Source: Rhyzopertha dominica
Lineage: Eukaryota; Arthropoda; Insecta; Coleoptera; Bostrichidae
Direction of reading: 5' to 3'
Length of the DNA: 64,000 bases
Assembly: GCA_025024175.1 (NCBI GenBank)
Contig: QCXZ01000041.1
Span: 23,741,786-23,805,785, forward strand
The translations under genes and the position numbers were made by a program. Below are positions 1-13,100 of the stretch, piece by piece. Numbering within the stretch: the first letter of the stretch is position 1; the number at the start of each line of letters is the position of its first letter. The notes below the pieces were generated by a model. The model was not told where the DNA came from, searched no databases, and was given only the letters and a program-made list of their open reading frames with translations.

Positions 1-1740
1 AACTGCCTCCCGAAATCCTGACGCTAATTACACAAAAGCATACAGCTAGACGTAACTGGCAAAGATCAGCCAACCTGGCACACAGGACGGAGATGAATAG
101 ACTGGGTGCGCTTATAAAAGTATACAGACATACAGAAACAACAAGTGGACTGCGCTACTAAATTCACTAAAACCCAGTGACAACACGCTGTGGAAAATGA
201 CCAGACTTCTAGACAACTAGACCACCCATTCCGTCACTTAACAACAATAACTCATCCATGAACGACGCGGTAAAAGCAGAGACTTTGGCTGACACCTTCA
301 GTCACATACACAACCTTGACCAAAACAACACAGACGTACAACAATCTATAATCGACGAAACAGAAGACTACCTCCAAAACACTACACCTACAATAGCCTC
401 ATGTACCCACCTCTACACCAATCCTACCGAAATTAAAAGTATCCTAAAATACCTCCCAATTAAGAAAGCCCCCGGTCCCGACAAAGCAGACAATATCCTC
501 CTTAAAAATGCCTCCAAAAAAGCTATAGTTTAGCTTCATTATATAGTAATCGCAATTATCCGACTAACCTATTTTCCCACTTCCCAGAAAACCTCTTATG
601 TCATCCCAATTCCCAAACCTGGCAAGGACCCATCAAATCCCTGCAACTATCGTCCTATCAGTCTCATTTCCTCCCTAGCGAAAGTGACAGAAAAAATAAT
701 ATTATACAGACTACAAAACAGACCAGAACTTTGAACTGACCTCAGAACATCAATTTGGTTTCCGACCCGGCCTTGGAACAATCCAGCAGGTACTCAGAGT
801 AAGAAATGGAATTTCAGTTAATTTCAATAAAAGGAATAATACTGCAACTTTTACTACTTGATTTAAAAAACGCACTTGATAAGTCTGGCATAAAGGCCTG
901 ATTAATAAATTAATTAAGCTACAAGTAAATGACAGTCTTATTAAAACCATCAATTCCTACCTAATTAATAAAACATTCCAAATCAAAATTAACCACAGTT
1001 ACTCAAATATAAAACCCGTTCATGCTGGTGTTCCTCAAGGGTCGGTGTTGTCACCGAAACTATTTAACATATACTTAAACAATATACCGACTTTTGCAAA
1101 AACAAACCTCGGACTTTGCGCAGATGATACAGCCATTTACGCACACTCATTTTACGCCATAGTCGCCAACAAACAACTTCAGATACATACAGACATACTA
1201 ACTAAATACTTTAGCAAATGGAAAATAGAAATTAACCCACAGAAGACAGAAAACAATATTTACAAAGAAATTTACTAACAACAGAACAATACAAAACAAA
1301 AATAAACGGACATCCACCAGACTGATACTGCAAAATACCTGGGAGTGACTTTCGACAAAAGACTGACGTACAACCAACACTTTAAAAACACAATAACCAA
1401 AGCATATGCAGTTATGAACAAACTACCCTCTAATGGCTCGAATCAACGAACTCAACATAAAAAAACAAAAAACTAATATACACATTCATCATTAGACCAT
1501 TACTAACATACGCAGCTCCTATTTGGCAAAACGCTTCAAAAACTGCAAAGATTAGACTGCAACGGTAACAAAACAAATGCCTGCGACTAATTACAAAAAG
1601 CGACAGATACACAAAAATCACAGACCTACATAGACTGGCAAGCCTACCGACAATAGACGAATATAGAGATAAACTGAACAATAGCAGACTAACTAGAGAC
1701 ATAACAAACATAAGAAGACAACGTAACCTTCAAAATTAAA
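1..1740 (+). mobile_element. Jockey-like non-LTR retrotransposon, ORF2 remnant
   Basis: A decayed reverse transcriptase reads along the plus strand in at least three frames. In order it shows the pre-RT linker ending in KKAPGPDK (about 462-485), the YRPISLIS block (about 650-670), FGFRPG (about 757-775), VPQGSVLSPKLFNIYLN (about 1030-1080) and the catalytic CADDTAIYA box (about 1118-1145). A thumb/C-terminal segment with RPLLTYAAPIWQNA follows at 1490-1545. Stops and frameshifts between blocks make it non-functional. The endonuclease end lies off the window or is lost. The motif order fits Jockey-clade LINEs; clade assignment is inference. If gene A continues beyond the window, this LINE lies inside one of its introns. 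Confidence 0.85.
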
Positions 1741-1969
1741 CACAAACTGCCTTACCAAAGCCTACCCTTGTTCAACGAGCCCGACTAATGGACCACTGAC
1801 CAAGTCCATAGACAGCTATCCTAGCAAACTTCTCCAAAAAATATGTATCTACCCAAAAAAAAATTTAAAGCTACATTTTATAAGCTTAGCATGGCACAAT
1901 AAATTATGTAAAATTTTAAAATGAAGCATTTGAATTGTAATAAATATACATATAAATAAATATACTCTA

Positions 1970-3021
1970 GCTTCAGAAGTAGGGGGCATTCGACCTTTTG
2001 ATTTAATAAAATTAAGCGAACTCTTCATTGCCAAGCTTTCGTCTTTATTTAAGACATCAGGGCTTCTACAATAAATTTACAATGGAGTAAGCATATCATA
2101 ACAATACTAGGTTTTACGTAAATCTTACCGAAAGTGAGATTAATTTAAAAATATTTTATGTTGTGAGTTATTTTTCTTCAATATACCATGTAATTTCTTC
2201 GTGTTCTTCTCTAGTAGTTTAAATTAACAAGAAATAGATAATAATTGATCGTACAATATTCAAATATAGCTTATAATTGTACGTTTAAATTCAACACACC
2301 AGGAAATATAGACAGTGTCAATATGTCGGCGTCAAAAATCACAGCCTTCCATCACAGCAACATTTTCTAGTTTTTATATAGTTAATTATTCAAAATCCCT
2401 TCCGAAAGTAAGTATGTATAAATATTACTAAGATTTTGAGTGTCTGACTTTTTATTAATAGTATTTGTATGTTTGTTAATTTGATAAATGTCCAAAATTA
2501 ATCTTTTTCTTGTAATTTTTTCTTTTTCCAAAATTTTAATTTCTTGCCAAAATCTTAGTAATATTTATACATACTTACTTTCGGAAGGGATTTTGAATAA
2601 TTAACTATATAAAAACTAGAAAATGTTGCTGTGATGGAAGGTTGTGATTTTTGACGACGACATATTGACACTGTCTATATTTCCTGTTGTGTTGAATTTA
2701 AACGTACAATTTATAAGCGATATTTGAATATTGTACCATCAATTATCTATTTCGTGTTAATTTAAACTACTAAACAAGAACACGAAGAAATTACATGGTA
2801 TATTGAAGAAAAATAACACAACATAAAATATTTTTAAATTAATCTCACTTTCTGTAAGATTTACGTAAAACCTAGTATTGTTATGATATGCTTACTCCAT
2901 TGTAAATTTATTGTGGAAGCCCTGATGATATCTTAAATAAATACGAAAGCTTGGCAATGAAAAAAAGAGTTCGCTTAATTTTATTAAATCAAAAGGTCGA
3001 ATGCCCCCTACTTCTGAAGCT
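1970..3021. repeat. Large palindrome (foldback repeat)
   Basis: Two arms of about 470 bp, 1970-2438 and 2548-3021, are inverted copies around a spacer of about 109 bp. Both outer ends carry CTTCAGAAGTAGGGGGCATT (left arm as written, right arm reversed), and the inner ends carry CCGAAAGTAAGTATGTATAA. Only scattered substitutions and small indels separate the arms. No recognisable protein is encoded. It may be a foldback transposon or the product of an inverted duplication. Confidence 0.85.
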
Positions 3022-3574
3022 TGAACATTCAACAAGTTGTGACCGTTATTCATATTCAAAGTTGTAAATAAATATACATACCAGAAACAATAAAGATAAT
3101 TTAGAAAGGAAGGAAAGGAAGGAGCCCCATTCCAGACGCCTGAATTCGATTCTCGGCCGAAGCTAACTTTTTTCTTATATTCTGCTTCAGCAAAATATAC
3201 TTGGTACCAACACAGGCCACGTCCCACCGATGTTACGTTATCTAACTAATCTCTGCGTCAACACATAATAATACTAAACATACTGTTCGTCAACTCACAT
3301 GAATTCTGCGCAGCAATATCTTCTGTAACTTCATACACGCTAAATTTATTTGATATTTTATAAATCAATTAAGTAGTTTACAAAGTTTCCACAAATGGCC
3401 TGCTATTTTTAAAGTTTTATCTTCCATTATGCAATGGTAAAATTTTCATTCTTAGGGTTACTTCTGTGACAGATTTTAGGTTTGTAAGTGATTTGTGAAT
3501 CGCGACAACTTCATGGTATGACATCACAAAAAAAGGAGCAAATAAGGGAAATAGTGAAATTAAATACACTCCAT

Positions 3575-3948
3575 CTGAATAGAAAAGAATGCAGGAGCGT
3601 CATCATTTGCATGCGCGATTTGCACGTCATAACCAGTGTCGCCGTCGTCAATAGGGGTCAGTTAATAGGTTGCAGTACAATACGCAGCACACAGCAAAAT
3701 AGAAGGATATATTGTGCAGACAAAACACTAATAGTAAAGAAACCTGCTGTATAAACAGTAAATACGAAACGTGCTAATAAAAACACGCACTCTGACCGTC
3801 TACTCCAAACGAAACGCGAACGTTGAATTAGACAATTGCGAGTACGCCACTGAATGGTATCGTTATCTGGCAACGGTTGGTGTCGCGTGCGAAAAATGGT
3901 TTGTGCGCATGACGTTATTGATGATGCCCTGTATTCTTCTCTATTCAG
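3575..3948. mobile_element. Short inverted-repeat element (MITE) in gene A intron 2
   Basis: Terminal inverted repeats begin CTGAATAGA(A/G)AAGAAT at 3575 on the plus strand and at 3948 on the minus strand. Homology between the ends extends about 50-90 bp. The right end lies only 15 nt downstream of the exon 2 splice donor of gene A, so the element enlarged what is a 49-nt intron in gene C. Open frames inside it are not convincing genes. Target duplication is uncertain (at most AT). Confidence 0.6.
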
Positions 3949-3963
3949 ATAATATATACTTGC

Positions 3964-4132
3964 ATTTTTCATCAAACCATTTGTATCATAGCCCTCCTTG
4001 GATAAAATATCCACAATGTCCTTGTATTTAGCCACTTCTATATCAACCCATCCATGATCAGTGCCATGAATTATACTTGGGAGGTCGTGAAAGAAATCGT
4101 CTATAAGGATAGCATTGATTCCATGTTTCTTC
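3964..4132 (-). CDS. Gene A exon 2 (GC splice donor)
   Basis: The 169-nt exon has an acceptor TTCTTGCAG and a donor reading ATGAAAAAT|GCAAGT. Length, phase (2 in, 0 out) and protein match exon 2 of genes B and C. The GC donor is shared with gene C; gene B has GT at the same place. The reading frame is intact, so this copy shows no sign of decay here. Confidence 0.85.
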
Positions 4133-7100
4133 CTGCAAGAATAAGCTTTTGTTTTAAAATTAAGTACATTGACTTGGCTACGTGAAGTTACACAAAATTA
4201 GTGCATATTTTCTGTTAATTTTATGTCTTATTGCATTTAATCAATTATTGGAAAATTAATAAGGGTAGCTCCAAACGATGTCATAAAGAGATATTTTTTG
4301 TTTAAGTAATCAGTGCTAATTTTTGCTGATGATTCGATAAATTGTGATGTTGCGTGTTGCGTATGATCAATGGGAGTTTTCGTACTTCACACTGCACTGC
4401 GCCTCCCATGATCATACAAAATATATATTTTTGTTCATAATAATTATTCATTTGTCAGTGCTAGTTTCTGCAGATAAATATGCATTTTGTTTTTGTGTTA
4501 TTAATAATAATAATAATATAATATATTTATTGGTGTTGTTAATACAGGGTGTAACGGGAGAGTACTTTGAAAACTTAAATGTGTTGCGTCAGGGATCAAA
4601 ATGTTTGTGCCCGTGTGCGCGAACAACTGAACAACAGCTATGGCTAAAAAATAACAATGTGTTGTCGTACGTCAAGTGAATGCAACGTTTTACGTTAATC
4701 TTTAATCATTCATTGTTTCCTTTTACAAGTATTTGGTGTAAAATGTACAGCAATAAACGTGTTTAATCGCGTTGTTATATCTGGCGTCCCAACTACAGGG
4801 CCATACCTAAATCAGATGTTTAGAGAAGAACATTTGTTTGTGCAAGTGTGTGCTAAATACCACACTTCTCACCAACACCACGCCGAGGAAACGAGAGCCT
4901 CGACCTTCCGTAACCCGTACACAGGAACGATCAGCAGAAATGGATCGGCCTCAGCCTGCAAACGTGGTTATGAGCTTCGAACAGTTACAGCAATTGCTTC
5001 AAGGTATTACGGATGCTAAATCTAATACTCCGCCTGCTACATCACATTTTACAAATGTAAATGGAAACTTTGCAAAATGCCAGTCTCGCTTATCTGGCAA
5101 GAAAGAAGAAGTCGTTGAAGCATTCATCGACGCAATAACAGTTTACAAGGACTGCATGAGCATATCCCATTCAAATGCTTTAAAAGGTTTGCCAATGCTG
5201 CTTGATAAGCTAGCTGCAACTTGGTATCAGGGAGCAAAAAGCAATTTTTCTTCATGGAATGAATGAAGCAATAGACAGCCTTCGACATGTCTTCGGTCGT
5301 AAATTACCCCCTCACCGCGTTTACAGACAGCTGTTTTCTCGCGAGCAAGGTGACAACGAAGCAACCGATGTTTTCGTTAGCGAGTGTCGCGCCCTGATTG
5401 CACAGTTACCAAGTCATCCGCCGTTACACGAAATACATAAACTGGACATGATCTACGGATTACTAAATAGAAGAATTCGTGAACACATGCCTCGTGACCA
5501 AGTAAATGACTTTAATACGCTTATTGATAAAGCGCGCGCCGTTGAAGCGAATTTTCATGAAAAATACTACAGCGCAGTACCTACAAGTACAGTGAAGTGT
5601 GAAAAACTGCAAAAGATGCGTCGTCGCTGTGATTTTTGCAAAGCATTCGGACATGTTCAGGATAATTGCCGCAAATTCGCTGCCCAAGCGTCACAGAGTA
5701 CCAATGTCGTGAAAACCCCAGTGACAGTGACAGCACCTAACGACATGGGTCGGCGCGTTAATTCCATCGATCTGACAAATTTATACTACTGTCAGATCCA
5801 TGGTTAATTCTCTAAAGTGTTATGGTTGTGGAAATCCAGGCTACGTCAAATCACAATGTCCACGTTGCAAGCCTTCTACAAGTACAGCCTCCATGGAACT
5901 CCTTGCGGCTGATGTTTATACGGGTCCTACTCTGCGTAAGTGTCCCCGTTTACTAGCGTTAGTGTGTGTTCATGGAAAGTCCGGCCATGCTCTGCTCGAT
6001 ACAGCAGCTGCTTGTACTATTGCAAGTCATAAACTCTATCGCTATTTTCTGGAACAACAGCTACCATTTGATGTTCAGATTGATATGACTCTTGCAGATG
6101 GCGTAACTAAACACGTCATAGCAAGACATTTTACTGTTGATGTAGACGTTATCAACAAAAGGGTACGTATCACCTTCATTTGTGTACCTGAAAATGCAAA
6201 ATCCAAGACGCTTTTAGGCATCGACTTTATTACTGCTTCTTCAATAGTGCTAGATACAGCAAATATGCAGTATTATTTCGCAGAAACCCCTGACAATGGG
6301 TACCTCCTGGTTGCAGAACCTGATGATCACACAATTACTGTTGGAAGCATGGATGTTTCGCTTCGTGCCGATGAAGCCACTCATCTCAACGAAGATGAGA
6401 AACAACAACTTCAGTTGGTAACAGAACAACACTCGACGGTATTTGCAGAATCATTAGAAGCCACACCGTTCGCAGATCATAGCATTAAACCAACATCTGA
6501 AGAAACGGCTACAGTAACCATATGTCTCCGCCCAAGATGGATTCCAGTTCCTTCACGCTAGGAGCATCCCTAATGCAGGGGGAGACACTAGATGAACGTT
6601 CCGTTGAGTATGTGAGCAGACTCCTCACGCAAGAGGAAAGGAATTATAGCAGAGCTTATGAAGAAAACAGCGAGGTAGAAATATCGTCCTTGTACATCAC
6701 GCTCCCAACTAATTCTGCCAGAGAAACACAAGAAGCTCACTCAGGACTTTGCAACATCATACAGTACTTAGAAACATTTGGTAGAGAACTGAGAACTCCA
6801 GCAGATGTCATCATCGAATCGGAAACCACCATATCAGAAATTATACCTAAGCTGAAAGTAACAGCTGAGGCAATAAAATATGCCCGTGAGACACACAAAC
6901 TCGAACAAGATCGTGCCAAACATTATGCAGATCTACGCAGACAACCCGTAGATGAGTTTAAGCCAGGAGATCTGGTTTTGGTCAACGTCCATAGCCGCAG
7001 TGACGCTCAGAAGATGCACACAAGTAAATCTGCCCCAAGACGTGATGATCCATATGTAATTACCAAGAGATTGTCGCCCACATCCTATGAAATCGCTGCC

Positions 7101-10100
7101 ACTGAAGATGCTGACACTCCATTAGGTGTCATCATGCCTCATCTCTCAAACGGTTCGTACAAACGGACCAGCCCACTGAGCCAGTGTGCCCTCTTCGTCG
7201 TCGTGGTCGACTTCTGAAGACTCCTGCACTTAAAGGCCCAACTTCTAGCTCAAAGGATTCCATTCCTGGACTTGAAACCTCCAGCTGTACCAATCGTCTG
7301 CAGCGACACCGAAACTCACTGGACGATACGCCACCGACTCACATCACAGCATCGACCTACGATGCCGTTCTTCGATCCAGAGGGGGAGGGTGTAACGAGA
7401 GAGTACTTTCAAAACTTAAATGTGTTGCGTCAGGGATCAAAATGTTTGTGCCCGTGTGCGCGAACGACTGAAAAGTGTGATCGCTATGGCTGAAAAATAA
7501 CAATGTGTTGTCGTATGTCAAGTGAATGCAACGTTTTACGTTAATCTTTAATCATTCATTGTTTCCTTTTACAAGTATTTGGTGTAAAATGTACAGCAAT
7601 AAACGTGTTTAATCGCGTTGTTATAAGAGTATTTTACACAGGTAAAGTTACCGAGTAATGTACACAAGAACAATTACGAGAAGTTTAATTTTAAATTCTG
7701 TGAAATCGAGTTTCTGTACGTTGAGTGGTAAAAGATTATAAAATTTAATACCGAAATAGTCAGTGCTGTTTCTAGTGCGGGTCAACCTTAGAAAGTTAGT
7801 TTTTAGCAATTCCCGATACCTAGGCCCGTTTGCACAAACGTGGATCAAATTTGATCCGGGTTTAATCCGCCGTCGTTGCTATAGCAACACCAACAGAACT
7901 CCGGGTTCATGACGTTGCTAGGCAATAACCGTGGATTAAACCCGGATTAACTTTGATCTGCGTTTGTGCAACCGGCTTCTAATGGAGTAGGTGTGATCAA
8001 AAGAATTATACTCCTGTTTATTTTGATGAGTGAAAAGAAGGCATAATATAAATGCACAGTACTGTCAAAATTTTGAACGTTCTGAACACAGTTTTACAGT
8101 CACTTCGATACGCGCAGCCTGAGAGAATCCTGACGCACTTCCTCTGAACTTTAAAGACCTTAGCAGCATGGACAGACTGTCCTCCCCATGTGAGAATTGC
8201 ATTGGAGATTACACTATGAAATATGGCGTAATAATAGGCAGTTAACAATGTTGGAGTTGAGACAGCATACACAAATTGTCTAAACAAGTACAGCTGTTTT
8301 GAAAGTTTAATTGTTATATAGTCGGCATGAGTCCGAAGTCAAGAAATACGGCTTATAAATAGCTGCATATTTACTCAGCGAAAATACGATTTCTTGCGTA
8401 TTATCATTATTAAATGTTAATTTATTCTTGATAAGCCAGTTATTTATTCGAGTCTGGACTCCTATACTACTTAGATGCAAACTCTGCAAAGATGCACCAG
8501 TATCATACACTGTAGTGTCATCTGCGAACAATATAAAATTAGTCCTAGTTAGTGAGAGTGCTAGATCATTAATGAAGATTACAAACAACGTTGGTCCCAG
8601 GACCGAACTTTGAGGCACTCCTAGTTTGATTTCTAAGCTCGTGGCCTTGTCTGGTTGGCGACAACAAATTGGTATCTATGCTTCAGGTATGAAGCTATTA
8701 AGGCCACATTATCGTCACCAAAGCCGTATAATTTCTGTGTCTTTAGTAATTATACTGTGTTACACTCAAATGCTTTTGACAAATCTAGACAGGAAACTAG
8801 TGTATGGCTTCTCTGCTCGAATCCGGACAAGATTCTTTCGCTAAGAGTGGTTAGTGCTTAAGTGGTTGATCGATTACTTCTAAATCCGAACTGGTATTGA
8901 GAATATAATGAATAAAATTTAACAGTTTGGTTTTTTAACAGGTGTTCAAACATTTTGCTTATAGTAGGAGCTAAAGAAATGGGCCGGTAGTTTATTAATA
9001 TTTTCAGTGCTCCCTTTTTATGCATGGGTATTACTTTCAAAGTTTTAAGCAATGTGGGAAACGTGCTTTCATTAATACACTTATTGATAATTTTCCTAAA
9101 AGGAATAACAATTAGATTTGTTAATGCTTTAACAATTTGTGAATTGAAACTATATGCACCCTTGCTTTTAGAATTTTTCAATTTACCAAACTTCGCATCG
9201 GTTAGATTCGCAGGGAACTCATACGCATTATTACCAGGATTTGNTAATGAGTTTATCGTGTTTGCTGCAATATTGACAAAGTATTCATTTATATTATTAG
9301 CTGATAGTGATTCAGGAAGCTTTAGGCTTCGTTTTTTATTTGAATGTATTAGATCCCACATTGCATTATATTTTTCATTAAATAATTTTCTTGTCCTTGA
9401 TATTTCATTACGATATTCCTTCTTGTACTCCTTAATTATATTATGTGTAATTAGTTATGTTTTATTAAGTTTGTAGAGCAGTAGAGCAGTAGATACAGCC
9501 TTTAATTCAATAATTTCCGATTTTAGAGCGGCCACTGTGGCGTTTTGGGGTTTTATGGTGGCATTTTTTTGGATAATTTGATCCTGGCAGCTTATAAGCG
9601 CAGTTTTTATGGACATAAGTGAGAGCTTATATTGGTACCCACAAAGTTACATTTCTCACAGAACCATTGGAGCTTGGTTCCTTCTTGAATTAATTTCAAT
9701 TCCGACTTCTTGAGGCCCGAACACTAGTAATGGACACTATTTTCACAGATACCACTAAATTCGAGAATCTCTTTTCATCTTCTCGGAGAATTTTGCAGAC
9801 CCTGTACGACACGTCCATACTCAACCCGTGCACGTGCACGTGTGAAACATTGCCGATTAGATAGAAGTTGGTTTTGCCTTAAGATACTGATAATCCGCGA
9901 TTAGTTCCTACTGAAACAGTGTAGTTTAGTCAAATTTTAGGTTCTGTGAAAGACGCGCTCGTATTTATAGGATGCCCCTAGGCAATGCAATTCTAGGGGC
10001 CCCTTTTAAGCCGTTTAAAGATGATCAGCACTTTTCAGGTTCATTAAGGGATGCGAGTAAAATGAGACGCGGGTGTTTTAATTTAACTTTATTCTTATTA

Positions 10101-13100
10101 CATTCTACGTTAAGTTTAAATTAAACTTTTCTAACTTTTTTGGATACAAAATCGTCCATAAATCTTGAATGTTGACATCTTCCAATACATCATTTTCAAT
10201 CGACATTATCGATAATGAATTTAAACGGTTTTGAGACATTGAGGAACACAGATAGTTTTTCATTAGTTTTAATTGTCAGAAGTAACATTCACCCGTTGCG
10301 TTTGTGTTGGATTATATCACTCATAAGGGTAGGTAGCTGGGTAGATAGGAGGGTGTCGCTTGACAGTTGTTAAAGTGTATTTTTAAAAAGATAACTTGTG
10401 CTCTTTTAAAGAACGGAATCCAACAGTGGCGACAAGGATTATGGATATAGCAGCAGTAGAAAAACTTCTATCAGGTTTACTCACTAAGCAGAGAGAGGAA
10501 TTCAGAGAACTGAGTACGCAGCAGGAAGAATTACGGAAGCGAGATCAAGACATGTTTCACATAATTAAAGACGTTCAACAGCAAACTAGAACAGCATATA
10601 CTGATTCGTCAACAATAGAGCATCAATCAATAGAGCATCTTCCATTTTTCCTGAATTTGAATCTGATGAAGAAAACTAGACGAAATTTGACGAATGACTT
10701 AACGGATTCCAATTTACGCTCGACCATTCAGCACCTTTAATGACCGCCAAGAAAAGTAAAATTTCTCATGACAAAACTGTCGTCGTTTGCTTTTAGTGAA
10801 TACAATAAATACTGCCAAAGAATGTTACAGACTTCGACTTCAAACAAAGTATCCTTTTTAGTAAAAAACGATCAATATTTGCGGACCTTTATGATTGTCT
10901 AAGAATTACTCGGGACGACACTGTCAATCGAATAAGAGCAGCCAGGCGAAAGTTGACAACCGAGGAACAATTAGTCTGTTTACTGATGGAGAAAACACGA
11001 GATTTGACGACTGCGAATAGTTTTTAGCGATACGCTCAGAAGCTAACTTTGCGAAGAATCAAGTCGCAAAGTTAATAAAGTCCCAATGAAACTGGGGCAA
11101 AACAAGAAAAATAAGTCAAAAAAGGCATCCATGAAGAAGAAACCAACTCCTAACCGATGTGGGGAACTGCATTGGTTCAAAGACTGTCCATATAAGAAAC
11201 AATAAATAGGGCATCTTGAAAAGCAGTGTAGTAAGAGGCAAGTTTCCACTGTTAGAATTGGAATCCGTCAACAAAATGTTAAATTCATGTCGTCTGATGT
11301 CGAAGGACGTGAAAGTTCTCCAAGGAACAGTCCTTTTATGTAACTAGAGAAGAACATTTAAACCTGCTTGGGGTAGATGCTACGAAAGACTTCGAGATGT
11401 TCACAATCAATATGTTTAACACCAATATTAAAGTCTGTAAACCGTCAGCTAACGAGTACAAAGCCATCATGACAGACAAATTTTTTTCTGTTGGACGTTG
11501 CGTCGTTACAAAGGCTTCACTGAAACGCAAAGCTAAGTCAGTTCCATACGCTTCAAGGTACCGCTTGGAGAAAGAACTCGATCGACTACAACCCCTGGAA
11601 GTCATTTAACCAGTAGACCACGTAGAATGAGCAGCTCCCATACTAGCAGTGAAGCAACCAAATGCATCTTTACGTCTTTGCGTGGACTACTCGACTGGTG
11701 TTAACGACGGCGCTTTGGAACTAAATCAGCATCCACTGCCATTACTTGAAGATTTATTTATTTACAGCTCTTAATGGTAGTAAAATATTGTACTAGACTG
11801 ACTTCTCAGACGCTTATTGGCAAGTGGAACTCTACAATTTTTGGAAGAAATTAAACAATATCTAAACTCATCGGGGATACTACGAACTACCAAGGGCTTC
11901 CTTTCAGAGTGAAGTCGGCGCCATGCATATTTCAGGCAGAACTCCTTCAGGTATAGTTAACCGCTATATGACTGCAAAATGGCCATCCGTCGACAAACTC
12001 CAGCAGCTCCCATTCTATAATAAACTTCTGCAATTTTACCGTCGACGGGATAGACTTAGCATTGACCAGGATTGCCTTCTACGATGAACGCGATATTGTT
12101 CCAGTATCTCTACGGCATAGAAGGGAATCATCGTAGACACCGAGACATTCGACGTATGAAGTATATTAGCCCCAACCTGATAAACACATAGAGGATATTG
12201 TTCGACAATGCACCCAATGTCAAGTAGCAGCCAAACAACCAGTTACGTCTAATCTCTTTTCTTGACTCATACCAACTGATCCTTAGCAACGCATTCACTG
12301 GGCCATATCTAGGATACAACTATTTAGTGATGGTGGACACCTATATATACCCAAAGTAGCCGGAAATATTCATTATGCGAAACACAACCTCTCTGGAAAC
12401 AATTGAATCACTTCATCAACTAATTATTCGTCATGGTCTGCAGAGAATAATTGACTGACAACGGAACACAATTTAGTTTGATTCATTTCCAACAGTTTTG
12501 CTAGCAAAATGGAATCGAACATCTGTTTGCGCCTCCATACCTTCGTATGGATGCGATGATTGTTGATACCTTCAAACGTGCTCATTTTAAGTTGAATGGG
12601 GAGAGAGACATACATCATTCACTTGAAGTGTTTGTGGAGACATACCGCATAACTCAAGACTCAGCAGTTCCTGATAACAAAAGATTTTCTATGGACGCAA
12701 GCTCACGATGTCAATGAACTTTCTCAAGCCACCAGTAAATGTAATAGGCCGTGATATAAACGGTAGTTTATTTAATACATGGAGGTGAAGTACGTCAGTT
12801 CAATCATGGTGATCTAATTTATGCGATACATCGTAAGTTTCAAAGTTGGGAACCTGGAAAGGGTATACAGAAGGGTGGGATGTTATTTATCTACGAAGTA
12901 TATGTTGCTGGATCTCTTCGAAGATACCACACTAATCAAGTACAGGCTCGCTATACTAATTCACTAGAAAACAGAAGCCGTACCTTCTTCAGACATGAAA
13001 CAAGTCTATCGGCAAAATAAAACTAGTAAGTACCTCGTGTAAGTGAACAGTCAGCCATAGAACCTCAACATAAGGTTGGTGGGTAAACCTTTGGAGTTAC

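Larger units (their letters stand above)
4550..7625 (+). mobile_element. Ty3/Gypsy LTR retrotransposon with internal deletion
   Basis: The element is bounded by two near-identical LTRs (4550-4779 and 7391-7625). A primer-binding-like TGGCGTCCCAAC follows the 5' LTR and a polypurine tract GAGGGGGAGGG precedes the 3' LTR. Inside are gag, protease, and RNase H joined straight to the integrase C terminus. Most of the RT and the integrase catalytic core are missing, so it cannot transpose alone. I see about six substitutions and one small block difference between the LTRs, suggesting a fairly young insertion. It sits in intron 1 of gene A on the opposite strand. No clear target duplication (CAGGG versus AGAGT). 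Confidence 0.9.
7630..9800 (-). mobile_element. Non-LTR retrotransposon with PHD-like ORF1 (CR1/Daphne-like)
   Basis: Reading down the minus strand: a PHD-like zinc-binding ORF1 piece (about 9640-9790), a coiled-coil-like stretch (9480-9640), the pre-RT linker (KEYRNEISRTRKLFNEKYN), RT finger blocks (MHKKGALKILINYRPISLAP, YQFGFRSNRST, about 8858-9130), then SSVLGPTLFVIFINDL and FADDTTVYDT (about 8540-8615). The thumb/C terminus follows with GGQSVHAAKVFKVQRKCVR (8018-8287) and LTRTRNSTDYFGIKFYNLLP (about 7700-7790). The endonuclease is missing, and stops separate the blocks. A short palindromic element (7823-7976) interrupts the C-terminal region. The Gypsy LTR abuts its 3' end. Confidence 0.8.

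Noticed and set aside
3658..4035. Long minus-strand frame starting inside gene A exon 2 and running through 3963
   Set aside because: The part below 3964 is intron and MITE sequence; paralogue alignment ends at the splice donor.
9024..9476. Plus-strand 150-codon open frame
   Set aside because: Antisense to the LINE RT linker and finger region, which carries the recognisable motifs.
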